Assembly (NCBI RefSeq): GCF_004745575.1
Contig: NZ_RPEM01000005.1
Span: forward strand, 1 to 64,000
DNA length: 64,000 nucleotides
From: Pseudotabrizicola sediminis
GTDB lineage: Bacteria > Pseudomonadota > Alphaproteobacteria > Rhodobacterales > Rhodobacteraceae
Direction of reading: 5' to 3'
The stretch's first letter is position 1. Each line of letters begins with the position of its first letter. Below, piece after piece: positions 52,213-64,000 of the stretch. Both the position numbers and the translations under genes were made by a program. A model generated the notes under the pieces. The model was not told the origin of the DNA, did not search any database, and was given only the letters and a program-made list of their open reading frames with translations.

Positions 52213-52242
52213 AAAAGGCCCCTGCTTTCACAGGGGCCTTTT
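52213..52242. terminator. Bidirectional terminator between gltX and clpA
   Basis: AAAAGGCCCCTG (52213-52224) and CAGGGGCCTTTT (52231-52242) form a perfect 12-bp stem with a 6-nt loop. The A run on one side and T run on the other make it an efficient terminator in both directions between convergent genes. Confidence 0.93.
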
Positions 52243-52262
52243 CAAATGTCAGGTGTGCCGGA

Positions 52263-54581
<2,319 letters not shown>

Positions 54582-54710
54582 TTGCTGCGTGCTCCTGTTC
54601 CTCGGGGCAGGTTCAGGCGAAGTTCCGCCCTTACCAACCGTTGCCTCATACTCTTAAAGTTCGGTTTTATTTGCCGTACTTCAAGCAGAATATTTACGCT
54701 TTGGGCATTG

Positions 54711-54735
54711 GTGACATTTGTCACATCAAATGTGA
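54711..54735. promoter_or_regulatory. Two overlapping palindromes upstream of clpA
   Basis: GTGACA-TT-TGTCAC (54711-54724) and TCACAT-CAA-ATGTGA (54721-54735) are both perfect dyads sharing TCAC, in the A/T-rich gap between gloB and clpA. They may be binding sites of one or two dimeric regulators. They do not fit FNR (TTGAT-N4-ATCAA) or the CRP half-site order. Confidence 0.45.
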
Positions 54736-54757
54736 TCAGCCGTTGGGCGTTTCAGCT

Positions 54758-55525
54758 TCAGAACCTGTCCTTGCGCTTGCGAATTTCGGCGAAGGCATCC
54801 ACATCGGACGATCCGGGCATTCCTACGGCAGCCTTGAGATCTGGCAAAGCGGCACGCAGGAAAGGGTTTGTCGCGAGTTCTTCGGACAGGGTCGAGGGAA
54901 CTGTGGGGCGAACATCCTCGCGCGCCGCAGCAGCCTTCGATGCACGTGAGATAAGCGCAGGATTGCCCGGTTCAAGGGACAAGGCGAAGCGGATGTTCGA
55001 TGTGGTGTATTCATGGCCCGAACAGACCAGTGTTTCCGGTGGCAGGGCGGCGAGTTTCGACAGGCTGGCCCACATGGTTTCCGGGGTGCCTTCAAACAGG
55101 CGTCCGCAGCCGGCGGCCATCAAACTGTCGGCAGTGAACACCAAAGCAGAGTCGGGGAAGTGAAAGGCGATGTGGCCCATGGTGTGGCCGGAGACGTCGA
55201 TGACCGTGCCGGTTTCAGATCCGATGGTGACGGTGCCCCCTTCACGCAGCGCAGTGTCGAGCCGGGGCAGGCGGTGAGCGTCGGCTTGTGCACCCCAAAC
55301 CTTGGCGCCCGTGGCGTCGCGCAGGGCGGCAACACCGGCGATATGGTCATCGTGGTGATGGGTGATCAGGATGTCGGACAGCTGCCAGCCGCGGCTTTCC
55401 AACGCGGCGACGATCGGCGCAGACTCGGGCACGTCGATCACGGCAGTGGCACCAGTGGCTGGATCGTGGATCAGAAAGGCATAGTTGTCTTTCAGGCAAG
55501 GGATCGTCACAAGATCAAGGGGCAT
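54758..55525 (-). CDS. gloB: Hydroxyacylglutathione hydrolase (glyoxalase II)
   Basis: A 255-residue glyoxalase II, hydrolysing S-lactoylglutathione to lactate in methylglyoxal detoxification. The binuclear metal site is [10 protein letters not shown] (about 54-63) with later ligands in [29 protein letters not shown] and [13 protein letters not shown]. The C-terminal glutathione-binding helical domain ends in RKRKDRF-like residues. Start at 55525 ([18 protein letters not shown]) gives the standard length. It diverges from the methyltransferase gene by 64 bp, a common pairing in alphaproteobacteria. Confidence 0.94.
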   Translation of the reverse strand: MPLDLVTIPCLKDNYAFLIHDPATGATAVIDVPESAPIVAALESRGWQLSDILITHHHDDHIAGVAALRDATGAKVWGAQADAHRLPRLDTALREGGTVTIGSETGTVIDVSGHTMGHIAFHFPDSALVFTADSLMAAGCGRLFEGTPETMWASLSKLAALPPETLVCSGHEYTTSNIRFALSLEPGNPALISRASKAAAAREDVRPTVPSTLSEELATNPFLRAALPDLKAAVGMPGSSDVDAFAEIRKRKDRF

Positions 55526-55589
55526 GGTTGTCCTGTCGGTTGACTGTGTCGAGAATGGCCAGCATGGCCCGGAACAAGGATGGTCCGCA

Positions 55590-56360
55590 ATGCATCTTGA
55601 TGTGCTAGATCTGCGCAACTTTTACTATCGCACCCAGCTTGGGCGCGTGGCGCAGCGGGCCATCCGGGATCAGGTGGTGCAGTTCTGGCCGCCGGCGGCG
55701 GGGCAGACGGTGGCGGGCTTCGGTTTTGCGGTGCCGCTGTTGCGGCCCTATCTGCCAAAATCGCGCCGGGTGATCGGGCTGATGCCGGGGCCGCAGGGGG
55801 TGATGCCTTGGCCTGCGGGCATGCTCAATGTGTCGGTGCTGTGCGAGGAAACCGCCTGGCCGCTGTCAACCGGGCTGGTGGACCGGCTGGTGCTGATGCA
55901 TGGGCTGGAAACATCGGAACATCCGACGGCGGTGCTGGAAGAGGCGCACCGGGTGCTGGGGCCGGGGGGGCGGGCGCTGTTCATCGTGCCGAACCGGTCT
56001 GGCCTGTGGGCGCGGCGCGATGGCACGCCGTTCGGCTTCGGGCGACCCTACAGCGTCAGCCAGCTGGAGGCGCAGCTGAAACGCCACGGCTTTACCCCGG
56101 ACCGCGCGGTGGCAGCCCTGTTCGCGCCACCCTCTACCGGGCGCTTCTGGCTGCGCACGGCCGAGTTCTGGGAGCGGATCGGCAAGCGCGCGCCCTGGCT
56201 GGTGGGCGGGGTGCTGATGGTCGAGGTGACAAAGCAGGTCTATGCGCCTACGCAAGGCGGGCTGGCGGCGGCGGTGCGCCGTCCGCTGCGGGTGCTGGAA
56301 GGCGTGGGCCAGCCGGTGCCGACCCCTTGCAAAGGCGCGCCCAACAGCGCCGGGCAGTGA
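55590..56360 (+). CDS. SAM-dependent methyltransferase, class I
   Basis: A 256-residue protein with a Methyltransf_11-like core. The SAM-binding glycine motif is degenerate ([16 protein letters not shown]), but the post-motif segments [16 protein letters not shown] and [24 protein letters not shown] (shown in part) are clear. [25 protein letters not shown] at the N-terminus is typical of the alphaproteobacterial family encoded next to gloB. AAGGA lies before ATG 55590. Substrate unknown. Confidence 0.85.
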   Translation: MHLDVLDLRNFYYRTQLGRVAQRAIRDQVVQFWPPAAGQTVAGFGFAVPLLRPYLPKSRRVIGLMPGPQGVMPWPAGMLNVSVLCEETAWPLSTGLVDRLVLMHGLETSEHPTAVLEEAHRVLGPGGRALFIVPNRSGLWARRDGTPFGFGRPYSVSQLEAQLKRHGFTPDRAVAALFAPPSTGRFWLRTAEFWERIGKRAPWLVGGVLMVEVTKQVYAPTQGGLAAAVRRPLRVLEGVGQPVPTPCKGAPNSAGQ

Positions 56361-56716
56361 CGCGGGGGTGGCAGCGGCCCTCGCGTCCCAAAAGCCGCGC
56401 ACCTACTTACTCGCAAAGAGATTCGTGCGGCGTTTTATTCTATGACAGATCGTGGCATCCGAACGGCTGGGATGGCGCGATTTTAACCAGACAGCCTGTG
56501 GCCTGCGGTGCCAAAGAGTCGCAGGTGTGCAGGTGCAGCGTAAACATATCGGAAACCTGCAGCGATGGATCACAAAGTGGCGACCAACACGGTTGCGGGG
56601 TTGCAAAGGCTCTGCTAGAGACGCGCAAAATCAAGACGCATACGCCTAGTGTGCGCCATTGGCGGCCTCTGATCTGCCGAGCGCAGGGTGGGGCCAAAGA
56701 CAACGGAAGGGATGAC
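56361..56716 (+). promoter_or_regulatory. Leader and promoter region of the atp operon
   Basis: This 356-bp gap holds no gene I can support. It is less GC-rich than its surroundings at 56400-56480. A possible promoter is TTGCGG-N17-TAGAGA (-35 at 56593-56598, -10 at 56616-56621), about 95 bp before atpH. An apparent open frame continuing from 55808 through this gap into atpH has no coding signature here. Confidence 0.4.
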
Positions 56717-57277
56717 GTGTCCGAACCAGCTTCGATCTCCTCCGGCATCGCCGCGCGCTACGCCACCGCTCTGTTCGAGCTGGCAAAGGAAACGGGGGCC
56801 CTGGTGGCTCTGGAATCCGACGCAGACGCGCTGACTGCCGCACTGTCCAGCAGCGCCGATTTCGGGACGTTGATTTCGTCGCCCGTGATTACGCGTGAAG
56901 ATCAGGCCCGGTCCATTGCTGCGATTGCCGCCAAGATGGGACTGTCGGACCTGACCGCCAAGACGCTGCAACTGATGGCGGCCAAGCGCCGGCTGTTCGT
57001 GTTGCCGCATGTTCTGTCGCGGCTCGCGGCCATGATCGCGGAAGAAAAGGGTGAAGTGACGGCAGAGGTTACCTCGGCCACCGCCCTGTCCGATGAACAG
57101 GCAAATACCCTTGCCGCCACGCTGAAAGCGCGCGTGGGCAAGGATGTGAAATTGAAAACCGCTGTCGATGAAAGTCTCATCGGCGGTCTTGTCGTCAAGC
57201 TCGGCTCCACCATGATCGACACCTCGGTCAAGGCAAAGCTCGCAGCTCTCCAGAATGCAATGAAAGAGGTTGGGTGA
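56717..57277 (+). CDS. atpH: F1Fo ATP synthase delta subunit
   Basis: A 186-residue OSCP/delta subunit linking the F1 head to the peripheral stalk. [23 protein letters not shown] opens the helical N-domain, and the C-terminus has KVDESLIGG-like [17 protein letters not shown] and [14 protein letters not shown]. It starts at GTG 56717 with GGAAGGGA upstream; an open frame back to 55808 belongs to other sequence. First gene of the F1 operon; its stop shares a base with the atpA start. Confidence 0.95.
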   Translation: MSEPASISSGIAARYATALFELAKETGALVALESDADALTAALSSSADFGTLISSPVITREDQARSIAAIAAKMGLSDLTAKTLQLMAAKRRLFVLPHVLSRLAAMIAEEKGEVTAEVTSATALSDEQANTLAATLKARVGKDVKLKTAVDESLIGGLVVKLGSTMIDTSVKAKLAALQNAMKEVG

Positions 57278-58815
57278 TGGGAATTCAGGCTGCTGAGATC
57301 TCTGCGATCCTGAAAGAGCAGATCAAGAACTTTGGCATGGATGCCGAAGTGGCCGAAGTGGGCCGGGTTCTTTCGGTAGGTGACGGGATTGCCCGTGTGC
57401 ATGGGTTGGACAATGTCCAGGCTGGCGAAATGGTGGAATTCCCCGGTGGTATCCGCGGGATGGCGCTGAACCTTGAAGTCGACAACGTCGGTGTGGTGAT
57501 CTTCGGGTCTGACCAGGACATCAAGGAAGGCGATACCGTCAAGCGCACCAAGTCCATCGTGGACGTGCCTGCGGGCAATGCCCTGCTGGGCCGTGTCGTG
57601 GATGGTCTGGGCAACCCGATCGACGGCAAAGGCCCGATCGCGGCAACCGAGCGTCGGATCGCCGACGTCAAGGCCCCCGGCATCATCCCCCGCCAGTCGG
57701 TGCACGAGCCGATGGCAACCGGTCTGAAGGCCGTTGACGCCATGATCCCGGTTGGTCGCGGTCAGCGTGAGCTGATCATCGGTGACCGTCAGACCGGCAA
57801 GACTGCTGTGGCGCTGGACACCATTCTGAACCAGAAGTCCTACAACGAGGCGGCTGGCGACGACGAGTCGAAGAAGCTGTACTGCATCTACGTTGCCATC
57901 GGCCAGAAACGCTCGACCGTGGCGCAGTTGGTGAAGAAGCTGGAAGAAACCGGCGCGATTGAATACACCATCGTGGTGGCTGCCACCGCGTCTGACCCGG
58001 CCCCGATGCAGTTCCTGGCACCCTATTCGGCAACCGCGATGGCCGAGTTCTTCCGCGACAACGGCCGTCATGCGCTGATCATCTATGATGATTTGTCGAA
58101 GCAGGCTGTTGCCTACCGTCAGATGTCGCTCTTGCTGCGCCGCCCGCCAGGCCGTGAAGCCTATCCGGGCGACGTGTTCTACCTGCACTCCCGCCTGCTG
58201 GAGCGGTCCTCGAAGCTCAACGCCGATTTCGGTTCGGGCTCGCTGACGGCGCTGCCGATCATCGAAACCCAAGGCGGCGACGTGTCAGCCTTTATTCCGA
58301 CGAACGTGATCTCGATCACCGATGGCCAGATCTTCCTTGAGACCGAACTGTTCTACCAGGGCATTCGCCCGGCTGTGAACACCGGTCTGTCGGTGTCGCG
58401 CGTTGGCTCTTCGGCACAGACCAACTCGATGAAGACCGTGGCTGGCCCTGTGAAGCTGTCGCTGGCGCAGTACCGCGAGATGGCGGCCTTCGCGCAGTTC
58501 GGGTCCGACCTCGACGCCTCGACCCAGCAGCTGCTGGCCCGTGGCGCGCGCCTGACCGAGCTGATGAAGCAGAACCAGTACTCGCCGCTGACCAACGCGG
58601 AAATCGTCTGCGTGATCTATGCAGGCACTGCAGGCTTCCTCGACAAGGTTGCGGTCAAGGATGTGGGCCGGTTTGAAGCCAGCCTGCTGTCCTTCCTGCG
58701 CAACCAGCGCAAGGATATCCTGGACTGGATCACCACGGCTGACCCGAAAATCAAAGGCGCAGATGAGCAAAAGCTGAAAGACGCTATCGCTGAATTCGCC
58801 AAAACCTTCGCTTAA
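57277..58815 (+). CDS. atpA: F1Fo ATP synthase alpha subunit
   Basis: A 512-residue regulatory nucleotide-binding subunit of F1. Walker A is GDRQTGKT (169-176); the alpha-subunit signature [17 protein letters not shown] lies near 365-381. [11 protein letters not shown] and the N-terminal [10 protein letters not shown] are standard. Of two possible starts, ATG 57277 (overlapping the atpH TGA by one base) is preferred to GTG 57274. Standard length with no anomalies. Confidence 0.98.
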   Translation: MGIQAAEISAILKEQIKNFGMDAEVAEVGRVLSVGDGIARVHGLDNVQAGEMVEFPGGIRGMALNLEVDNVGVVIFGSDQDIKEGDTVKRTKSIVDVPAGNALLGRVVDGLGNPIDGKGPIAATERRIADVKAPGIIPRQSVHEPMATGLKAVDAMIPVGRGQRELIIGDRQTGKTAVALDTILNQKSYNEAAGDDESKKLYCIYVAIGQKRSTVAQLVKKLEETGAIEYTIVVAATASDPAPMQFLAPYSATAMAEFFRDNGRHALIIYDDLSKQAVAYRQMSLLLRRPPGREAYPGDVFYLHSRLLERSSKLNADFGSGSLTALPIIETQGGDVSAFIPTNVISITDGQIFLETELFYQGIRPAVNTGLSVSRVGSSAQTNSMKTVAGPVKLSLAQYREMAAFAQFGSDLDASTQQLLARGARLTELMKQNQYSPLTNAEIVCVIYAGTAGFLDKVAVKDVGRFEASLLSFLRNQRKDILDWITTADPKIKGADEQKLKDAIAEFAKTFA

Positions 58816-58835
58816 GCGTCTGAAAGGACAGGGAT

Positions 58836-61162
<2,327 letters not shown>

Positions 61163-61172
61163 GGGGGGGATC

Positions 61173-61559
61173 ATGGCATTCCAGTTCGACCTCGTCAGCC
61201 CGGAGCGGCGCCTTGCTTCGGCGAACGCCACCGAGGTGCAGATCCCGGGTGCCGAAGGTGACCTGACGGCGATGGAGGGGCACGCCCCCACCATCACCAC
61301 CTTGCGCCCCGGCATTCTGAAGGCGGTCGCCGCTGATGGCACCAAAGCCTTTGTCGTGACCGGTGGCTTTGCCGAAATCACGGCGACCGGCGTTTCGGTT
61401 CTTGCCGAACGCGCGGTCCCGGTGGAAGAGGCAACGCCCGCCGTGATGGAAAGCCTGATGGCTGAAGTCCGCGTGGCCGCTGGCGCTTCTGACGACAAGG
61501 ATGCCGTCGACAAGGCCGTTGCTGACATGATGGCAGCGCGCAGCGCCATCGGGCAATAG
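61173..61559 (+). CDS. atpC: F1Fo ATP synthase epsilon subunit
   Basis: A 128-residue epsilon subunit. The beta-sandwich domain shows [37 protein letters not shown] (in part) and TTLRPGIL; the C-terminal helical hairpin is shortened and alanine-rich, as usual in alphaproteobacteria, where inhibition of ATP hydrolysis depends more on the zeta protein. Last gene of atpHAGDC; a strong hairpin follows. Confidence 0.96.
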   Translation: MAFQFDLVSPERRLASANATEVQIPGAEGDLTAMEGHAPTITTLRPGILKAVAADGTKAFVVTGGFAEITATGVSVLAERAVPVEEATPAVMESLMAEVRVAAGASDDKDAVDKAVADMMAARSAIGQ

Positions 61560-61582
61560 CGCGTCGACCCCCGTTGAATTCT

Positions 61583-61614
61583 GAACAGGCCCCGGCGTAA
61601 GCTGGGGCCTGTTC
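61583..61614 (+). terminator. Terminator of the atp operon
   Basis: A perfect 11-bp stem GAACAGGCCCC / GGGGCCTGTTC with a 10-nt loop, 23 nt after the atpC stop, followed by CGCTTTC. Position and stability support termination although the T tract is short. Confidence 0.8.
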
Positions 61615-61666
61615 CGCTTTCAGTGGCATTTTTTCAGGGTTTGCGCGCGTCAGAAAGGCCATTTGC

Positions 61667-62017
61667 ATGAAACGGTTTCCATCCGGCAGTATCGGTATCG
61701 CTCAGGGGTCTTGCGTGCTGTTTTCCGATTTTGCCGATGGTGGCGTGATGTGGACAGGGGAGGGAGACCGGGAAAGCCGCCATTCTGTGGCGTTTCCACA
61801 AGAGTTTCGGCTGCCCCCGGCCGTTCAGGTCAGCATTTCGATGTGGGACACGGATCACCAGACCAATGCCCGCGCTGATCTGACCGCCGAAAATATCTGC
61901 CTTGCCGGTTTTGATCTGGTTTTCAAAACCTGGGGGAACACGCGGGTCGCGCGGATCCGGGCGGATTGGATGGCGATTGGTCAGGTGCGCGATGACGACG
62001 ACTGGGAGATTGACTGA
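61667..62017 (+). CDS. H-type lectin domain protein
   Basis: A 116-residue protein whose second half matches the H-type lectin fold first described in Helix pomatia agglutinin: PPAVQVSISMWDTDHQTNAR (about 51-70) and GFDLVFKTWGNTRVARIRADWMAIG. The N-terminal FSDFADGGVMWTGEGDRE corresponds to the opening strand. Known members bind N-acetylgalactosamine; the tryptophan and aspartate of MWDTD are typical. No signal peptide is evident, so secretion by a standard route is unlikely. AGAAAGG precedes the ATG. It sits just after the atp terminator and converges on the chemoreceptor gene. Confidence 0.8.
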   Translation: MKRFPSGSIGIAQGSCVLFSDFADGGVMWTGEGDRESRHSVAFPQEFRLPPAVQVSISMWDTDHQTNARADLTAENICLAGFDLVFKTWGNTRVARIRADWMAIGQVRDDDDWEID

Positions 62018-62026
62018 TCGGTGCGC

Positions 62027-63466
62027 CTAGAACCGATAGGCCAGCCGAAGCCCGCCCCAGTGGCGACCTTTGACGCTGATCGGGGCAGAAACATCTTTCA
62101 TCATCACGAAGTTGCCCCCACCCATATCACGCCGGTAAATCTGCATCAGGAAAGGTGCCGTGGACGTCCCGGCCCCCAGACCTACGCGGTCATCGAAAAT
62201 GCGTCGATTGCGGCAATTCGCGGCATTCCAGACCGGATCATTGCCCTGAGGGGCCGAAAATTTCCGGTTGTGGGTTGGCAGATAGCCGTCACGCGCCACC
62301 GCTGCGCAAAAGACGACCCTTGGGTCTAGCGTCAACATCGATTCTTGCACGGGGGGGAACAACCGGTCGGTCAGACTGGTGTAGGGGGCCATGACCTGGG
62401 TCGGGTTGCTGCCGAGGATTGGCCGATAGTCAGACGAAAACAGCATTTGTTGACTGATCTCGCCACCGTCCACGGCGTGTTCCAAGACCTCGCCCAGGCG
62501 GGTTGCAGCCACCATTACCGCGTCGATCAGCGGACGGTCTTCCGAGGAACCGCCCAGTTCGAACATGTGTTGCACCATGCGCTCGCTCAGCGTGATCAGG
62601 TTTGACACGCGGTGGCGCGCGTCATTTATCATCTGGGTCTGGTCGATGACACCTTTGTAAAGCGACAGGAACGTTGGGCCGAATCCCTGCATGACGCTGC
62701 GCATCTGTTGTACACCATTGCCCATTGCGGCAAGTTCCGATCCCGCCACGCTGGCCTGTGTGCCAAGATGCTCCAGCGCCGATCCGGCCGAGGCAAGGTC
62801 ACGCAATCCGGTTTCGGTCTGACCGACAACACCGTCGGCCTCGGCCCGTAAGGCGGCGATTTCACTGGCCAGAGATCCCACCGTTTCCGAAATCACCCGC
62901 GCGGCATTTGTGGTTTGTGCCGAGAGTGCATTGACCGCATCTGCCACCACGGCAAAGCCGCGCCCCCGGTCGCCGGCGCGGGCAGCCTCGTTCTTGGCGT
63001 TCATCGCAAGCATATTCACTTCGCGTGCGATGTCGAGGATGCGCGAGTTTGACGCCTGTGTTGCGCGCATCGCCTCATCAATCCGGGCGAGTTGGCCGCC
63101 CACACCGCTGACCCAGCCCATGACCTGCTGGCTTGCCCCGATCGCATGATGCAATTGCGCAGTGGATGCCGCCAGCACGTCGATCAGGCTTCCCATCACC
63201 GTAGACAGGCGTTCGGTCGTTCCGACCATGGAGGCAGACGCCTGCGACACGCTGCGGGCGCTGTCGCGCACTTCTGTCAACCGTGTGACTTGTTGGGCCG
63301 CGGCATCATCGACGCCGTCGAAGAACCCCACCACATCAACGATGTCATGGCCAAGCTGCACAGAGGCGGTGACCATTTCATCCATGATTTTGTCAACACC
63401 CCGCCGGGCGGGATGATCGAGGGGCGGCAGAGGAGGACGGTCCTTGATAGGTGCGGCAGTTTCCAT
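62027..63466 (-). CDS. Soluble chemoreceptor-like protein with C-terminal sensor domain
   Basis: A 479-residue protein with no membrane helix. The coiled-coil signalling domain comes first; its hairpin tip is at about 145-180 (ILDIAREVNMLAMNAKNEAA, then RAGDRGRGFAVVADAVNALS), matching the methyl-accepting consensus. The C-terminal region (about 385-479: DGYLPTHNRKFSAPQG, NCRNRRIFDDRVG, QIYRRDMGGGNFVMMKD, GRHWGGLRLAY) is a PAS/Cache-like block known from alphaproteobacterial receptors. No CheR/CheB-binding pentapeptide is seen. The order signalling-then-sensor is inverted relative to transmembrane receptors. No other che genes are nearby. Confidence 0.85.
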   Translation of the reverse strand: METAAPIKDRPPLPPLDHPARRGVDKIMDEMVTASVQLGHDIVDVVGFFDGVDDAAAQQVTRLTEVRDSARSVSQASASMVGTTERLSTVMGSLIDVLAASTAQLHHAIGASQQVMGWVSGVGGQLARIDEAMRATQASNSRILDIAREVNMLAMNAKNEAARAGDRGRGFAVVADAVNALSAQTTNAARVISETVGSLASEIAALRAEADGVVGQTETGLRDLASAGSALEHLGTQASVAGSELAAMGNGVQQMRSVMQGFGPTFLSLYKGVIDQTQMINDARHRVSNLITLSERMVQHMFELGGSSEDRPLIDAVMVAATRLGEVLEHAVDGGEISQQMLFSSDYRPILGSNPTQVMAPYTSLTDRLFPPVQESMLTLDPRVVFCAAVARDGYLPTHNRKFSAPQGNDPVWNAANCRNRRIFDDRVGLGAGTSTAPFLMQIYRRDMGGGNFVMMKDVSAPISVKGRHWGGLRLAYRF

Positions 63467-63523
63467 GGTGTCCTCGCGGCCAGGGGGCAGATTGCACTCT
63501 GACCGATGCCTGTTTCGGCGAGG

Positions 63524-64000
63524 TTAACCGCGCTGGTACATCCCCTCATAGATCGGAACCAGCGTTTCCGTCTCGAACAGGCTGGACACACTGGTGCCAT
63601 TCCAGATGTTCAGGATCGCCTGCGCAAACATGGGTGCGGTGGGAACGATGCGGATGTTGGAGGCTGCTGTTGCAGCGGCGCTTTGCTCGATGGAATCGGT
63701 GATGACCAGTGATTTCATGACAGAATTCTTGATCCGCTCCACCGCTGGGCCCGACAATACGCCGTGGGTAATGTAGCTGTGTACCTCGGTCGCGCCGTTT
63801 TCCATCAGCACTTCGGCGGCCTTGCACAGGGTGCCCGCAGTGTCGCAGATGTCGTCGACGATGATACATTTCTTGCCGGTCACATCACCGATCACGTTCA
63901 TTTCCGCAATCTCGCCCGCCTTTTCGCGGCGCTTGTCAACGATGGCCAGCGGCGCGTTGATCCGCTTGGCCAGTTCGCGGGCGCGGGCCACACCGCCCAC
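63524..64000 (-). CDS. prs: Ribose-phosphate pyrophosphokinase, C-terminal part
   Basis: The last 158 residues of PRPP synthetase, cut by the window edge, so the start lies beyond 64000. It shows VDKRREKAGE, the PRPP-binding loop IIVDDICDTAGTL (about 45-57) and THGVLSGPAVERI. The enzyme makes PRPP for nucleotide, histidine and tryptophan synthesis. It is on the same strand as the receptor gene, 57 bp upstream of it. Confidence 0.95.
   Translation of the reverse strand: MGGVARARELAKRINAPLAIVDKRREKAGEIAEMNVIGDVTGKKCIIVDDICDTAGTLCKAAEVLMENGATEVHSYITHGVLSGPAVERIKNSVMKSLVITDSIEQSAAATAASNIRIVPTAPMFAQAILNIWNGTSVSSLFETETLVPIYEGMYQRG

Noticed and set aside
54711-54735. FNR or CRP site upstream of clpA.
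   Set aside because: Half-site order and spacing do not match TTGAT-N4-ATCAA or TGTGA-N6-TCACA.
55808-56716. Extension of atpH upstream through the intergenic region into the methyltransferase gene.
   Set aside because: The region overlapping 55808-56360 is the methyltransferase in another frame, and atpH similarity and its ribosome binding site begin at GTG 56717.

Overview
The window is high-GC (roughly 65%), densely packed chromosomal DNA. It looks like an alphaproteobacterium of the Rhodobacteraceae (Rhodobacter/Gemmobacter/Pseudorhodobacter-like). The basis is protein similarity by eye, the alphaproteobacterial F1-only ATP synthase operon (atpHAGDC without the Fo genes), a CryB-type Fe-S photolyase, a glcDEF cluster and the mreBCD-mrdA-rodA layout. 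No rRNA, tRNA, insertion sequence, phage module or CRISPR array was seen. This is mostly core genome, and its most interesting content is regulatory RNA and operators rather than a new gene system.

Layout. 0.5-2.2 kb: a TSUP permease and yaeQ. 2.4-9.1 kb: a four-gene overlapping MoxR ATPase / DUF58 / BatA-DUF4159 / large membrane protein operon. 9.2-13.9 kb: a DUF599 protein divergent from glycolate oxidase glcDEF. 13.9-16.0 kb: a small exported protein, a secreted trypsin-like protease, and an Hsp20 gene with an RpoH-type promoter and a ROSE-like RNA thermometer. 16.0-19.5 kb: an ECF sigma factor overlapping a membrane VWA protein, then three tandem copies of a two-hairpin element downstream of a peptidoglycan-binding-like protein gene. 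19.7-23.1 kb: a TetR regulator, arginine:pyruvate transaminase (aruH) and 2-ketoarginine decarboxylase (aruI), with a perfect palindromic operator. 23.2-29.1 kb: CDF transporter, SH3 protein, 2-hydroxyacid dehydrogenases, nucleotide-sugar epimerase and EamA permease.

29.1-34.8 kb: the cell-shape cluster mreB-mreC-mreD-mrdA-rodA, followed without a gap by a ghrA-like gene. 35.1-37.8 kb: an SGNH lipoprotein and leuA, preceded by a short leader peptide ending in a run of leucine codons and by mutually exclusive hairpins. 38.0-41.7 kb: ykoFEDC, an ECF-type thiamine/HMP uptake operon under a TPP riboswitch. 41.8-44.0 kb: SDR and CryB photolyase. 44.0-52.2 kb: secreted MORN-repeat protein, nadE, pfkB, wrbA, an MBL-fold protein, a minimal zincin and gltX. 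52.3-56.4 kb: clpA, gloB and a methyltransferase. 56.7-61.6 kb: atpHAGDC. 61.7-64.0 kb: an H-type lectin protein, a soluble chemoreceptor-like protein with a C-terminal sensor region, and the C-terminal part of prs, cut by the window edge.

How the pieces fit. Glycolate/glyoxylate metabolism (glcDEF, a D-glycerate/glyoxylate reductase, a GhrA-like reductase), rod-shape peptidoglycan synthesis, amino-acid metabolism (leucine synthesis, arginine transamination), cofactor supply (thiamine uptake, NAD synthesis), proteostasis (Hsp20, ClpA) and ATP synthesis are all represented. At least four genes or operons carry visible regulatory sequence: hsp20, leuA, ykoFEDC and the tetR-aruHI operon.
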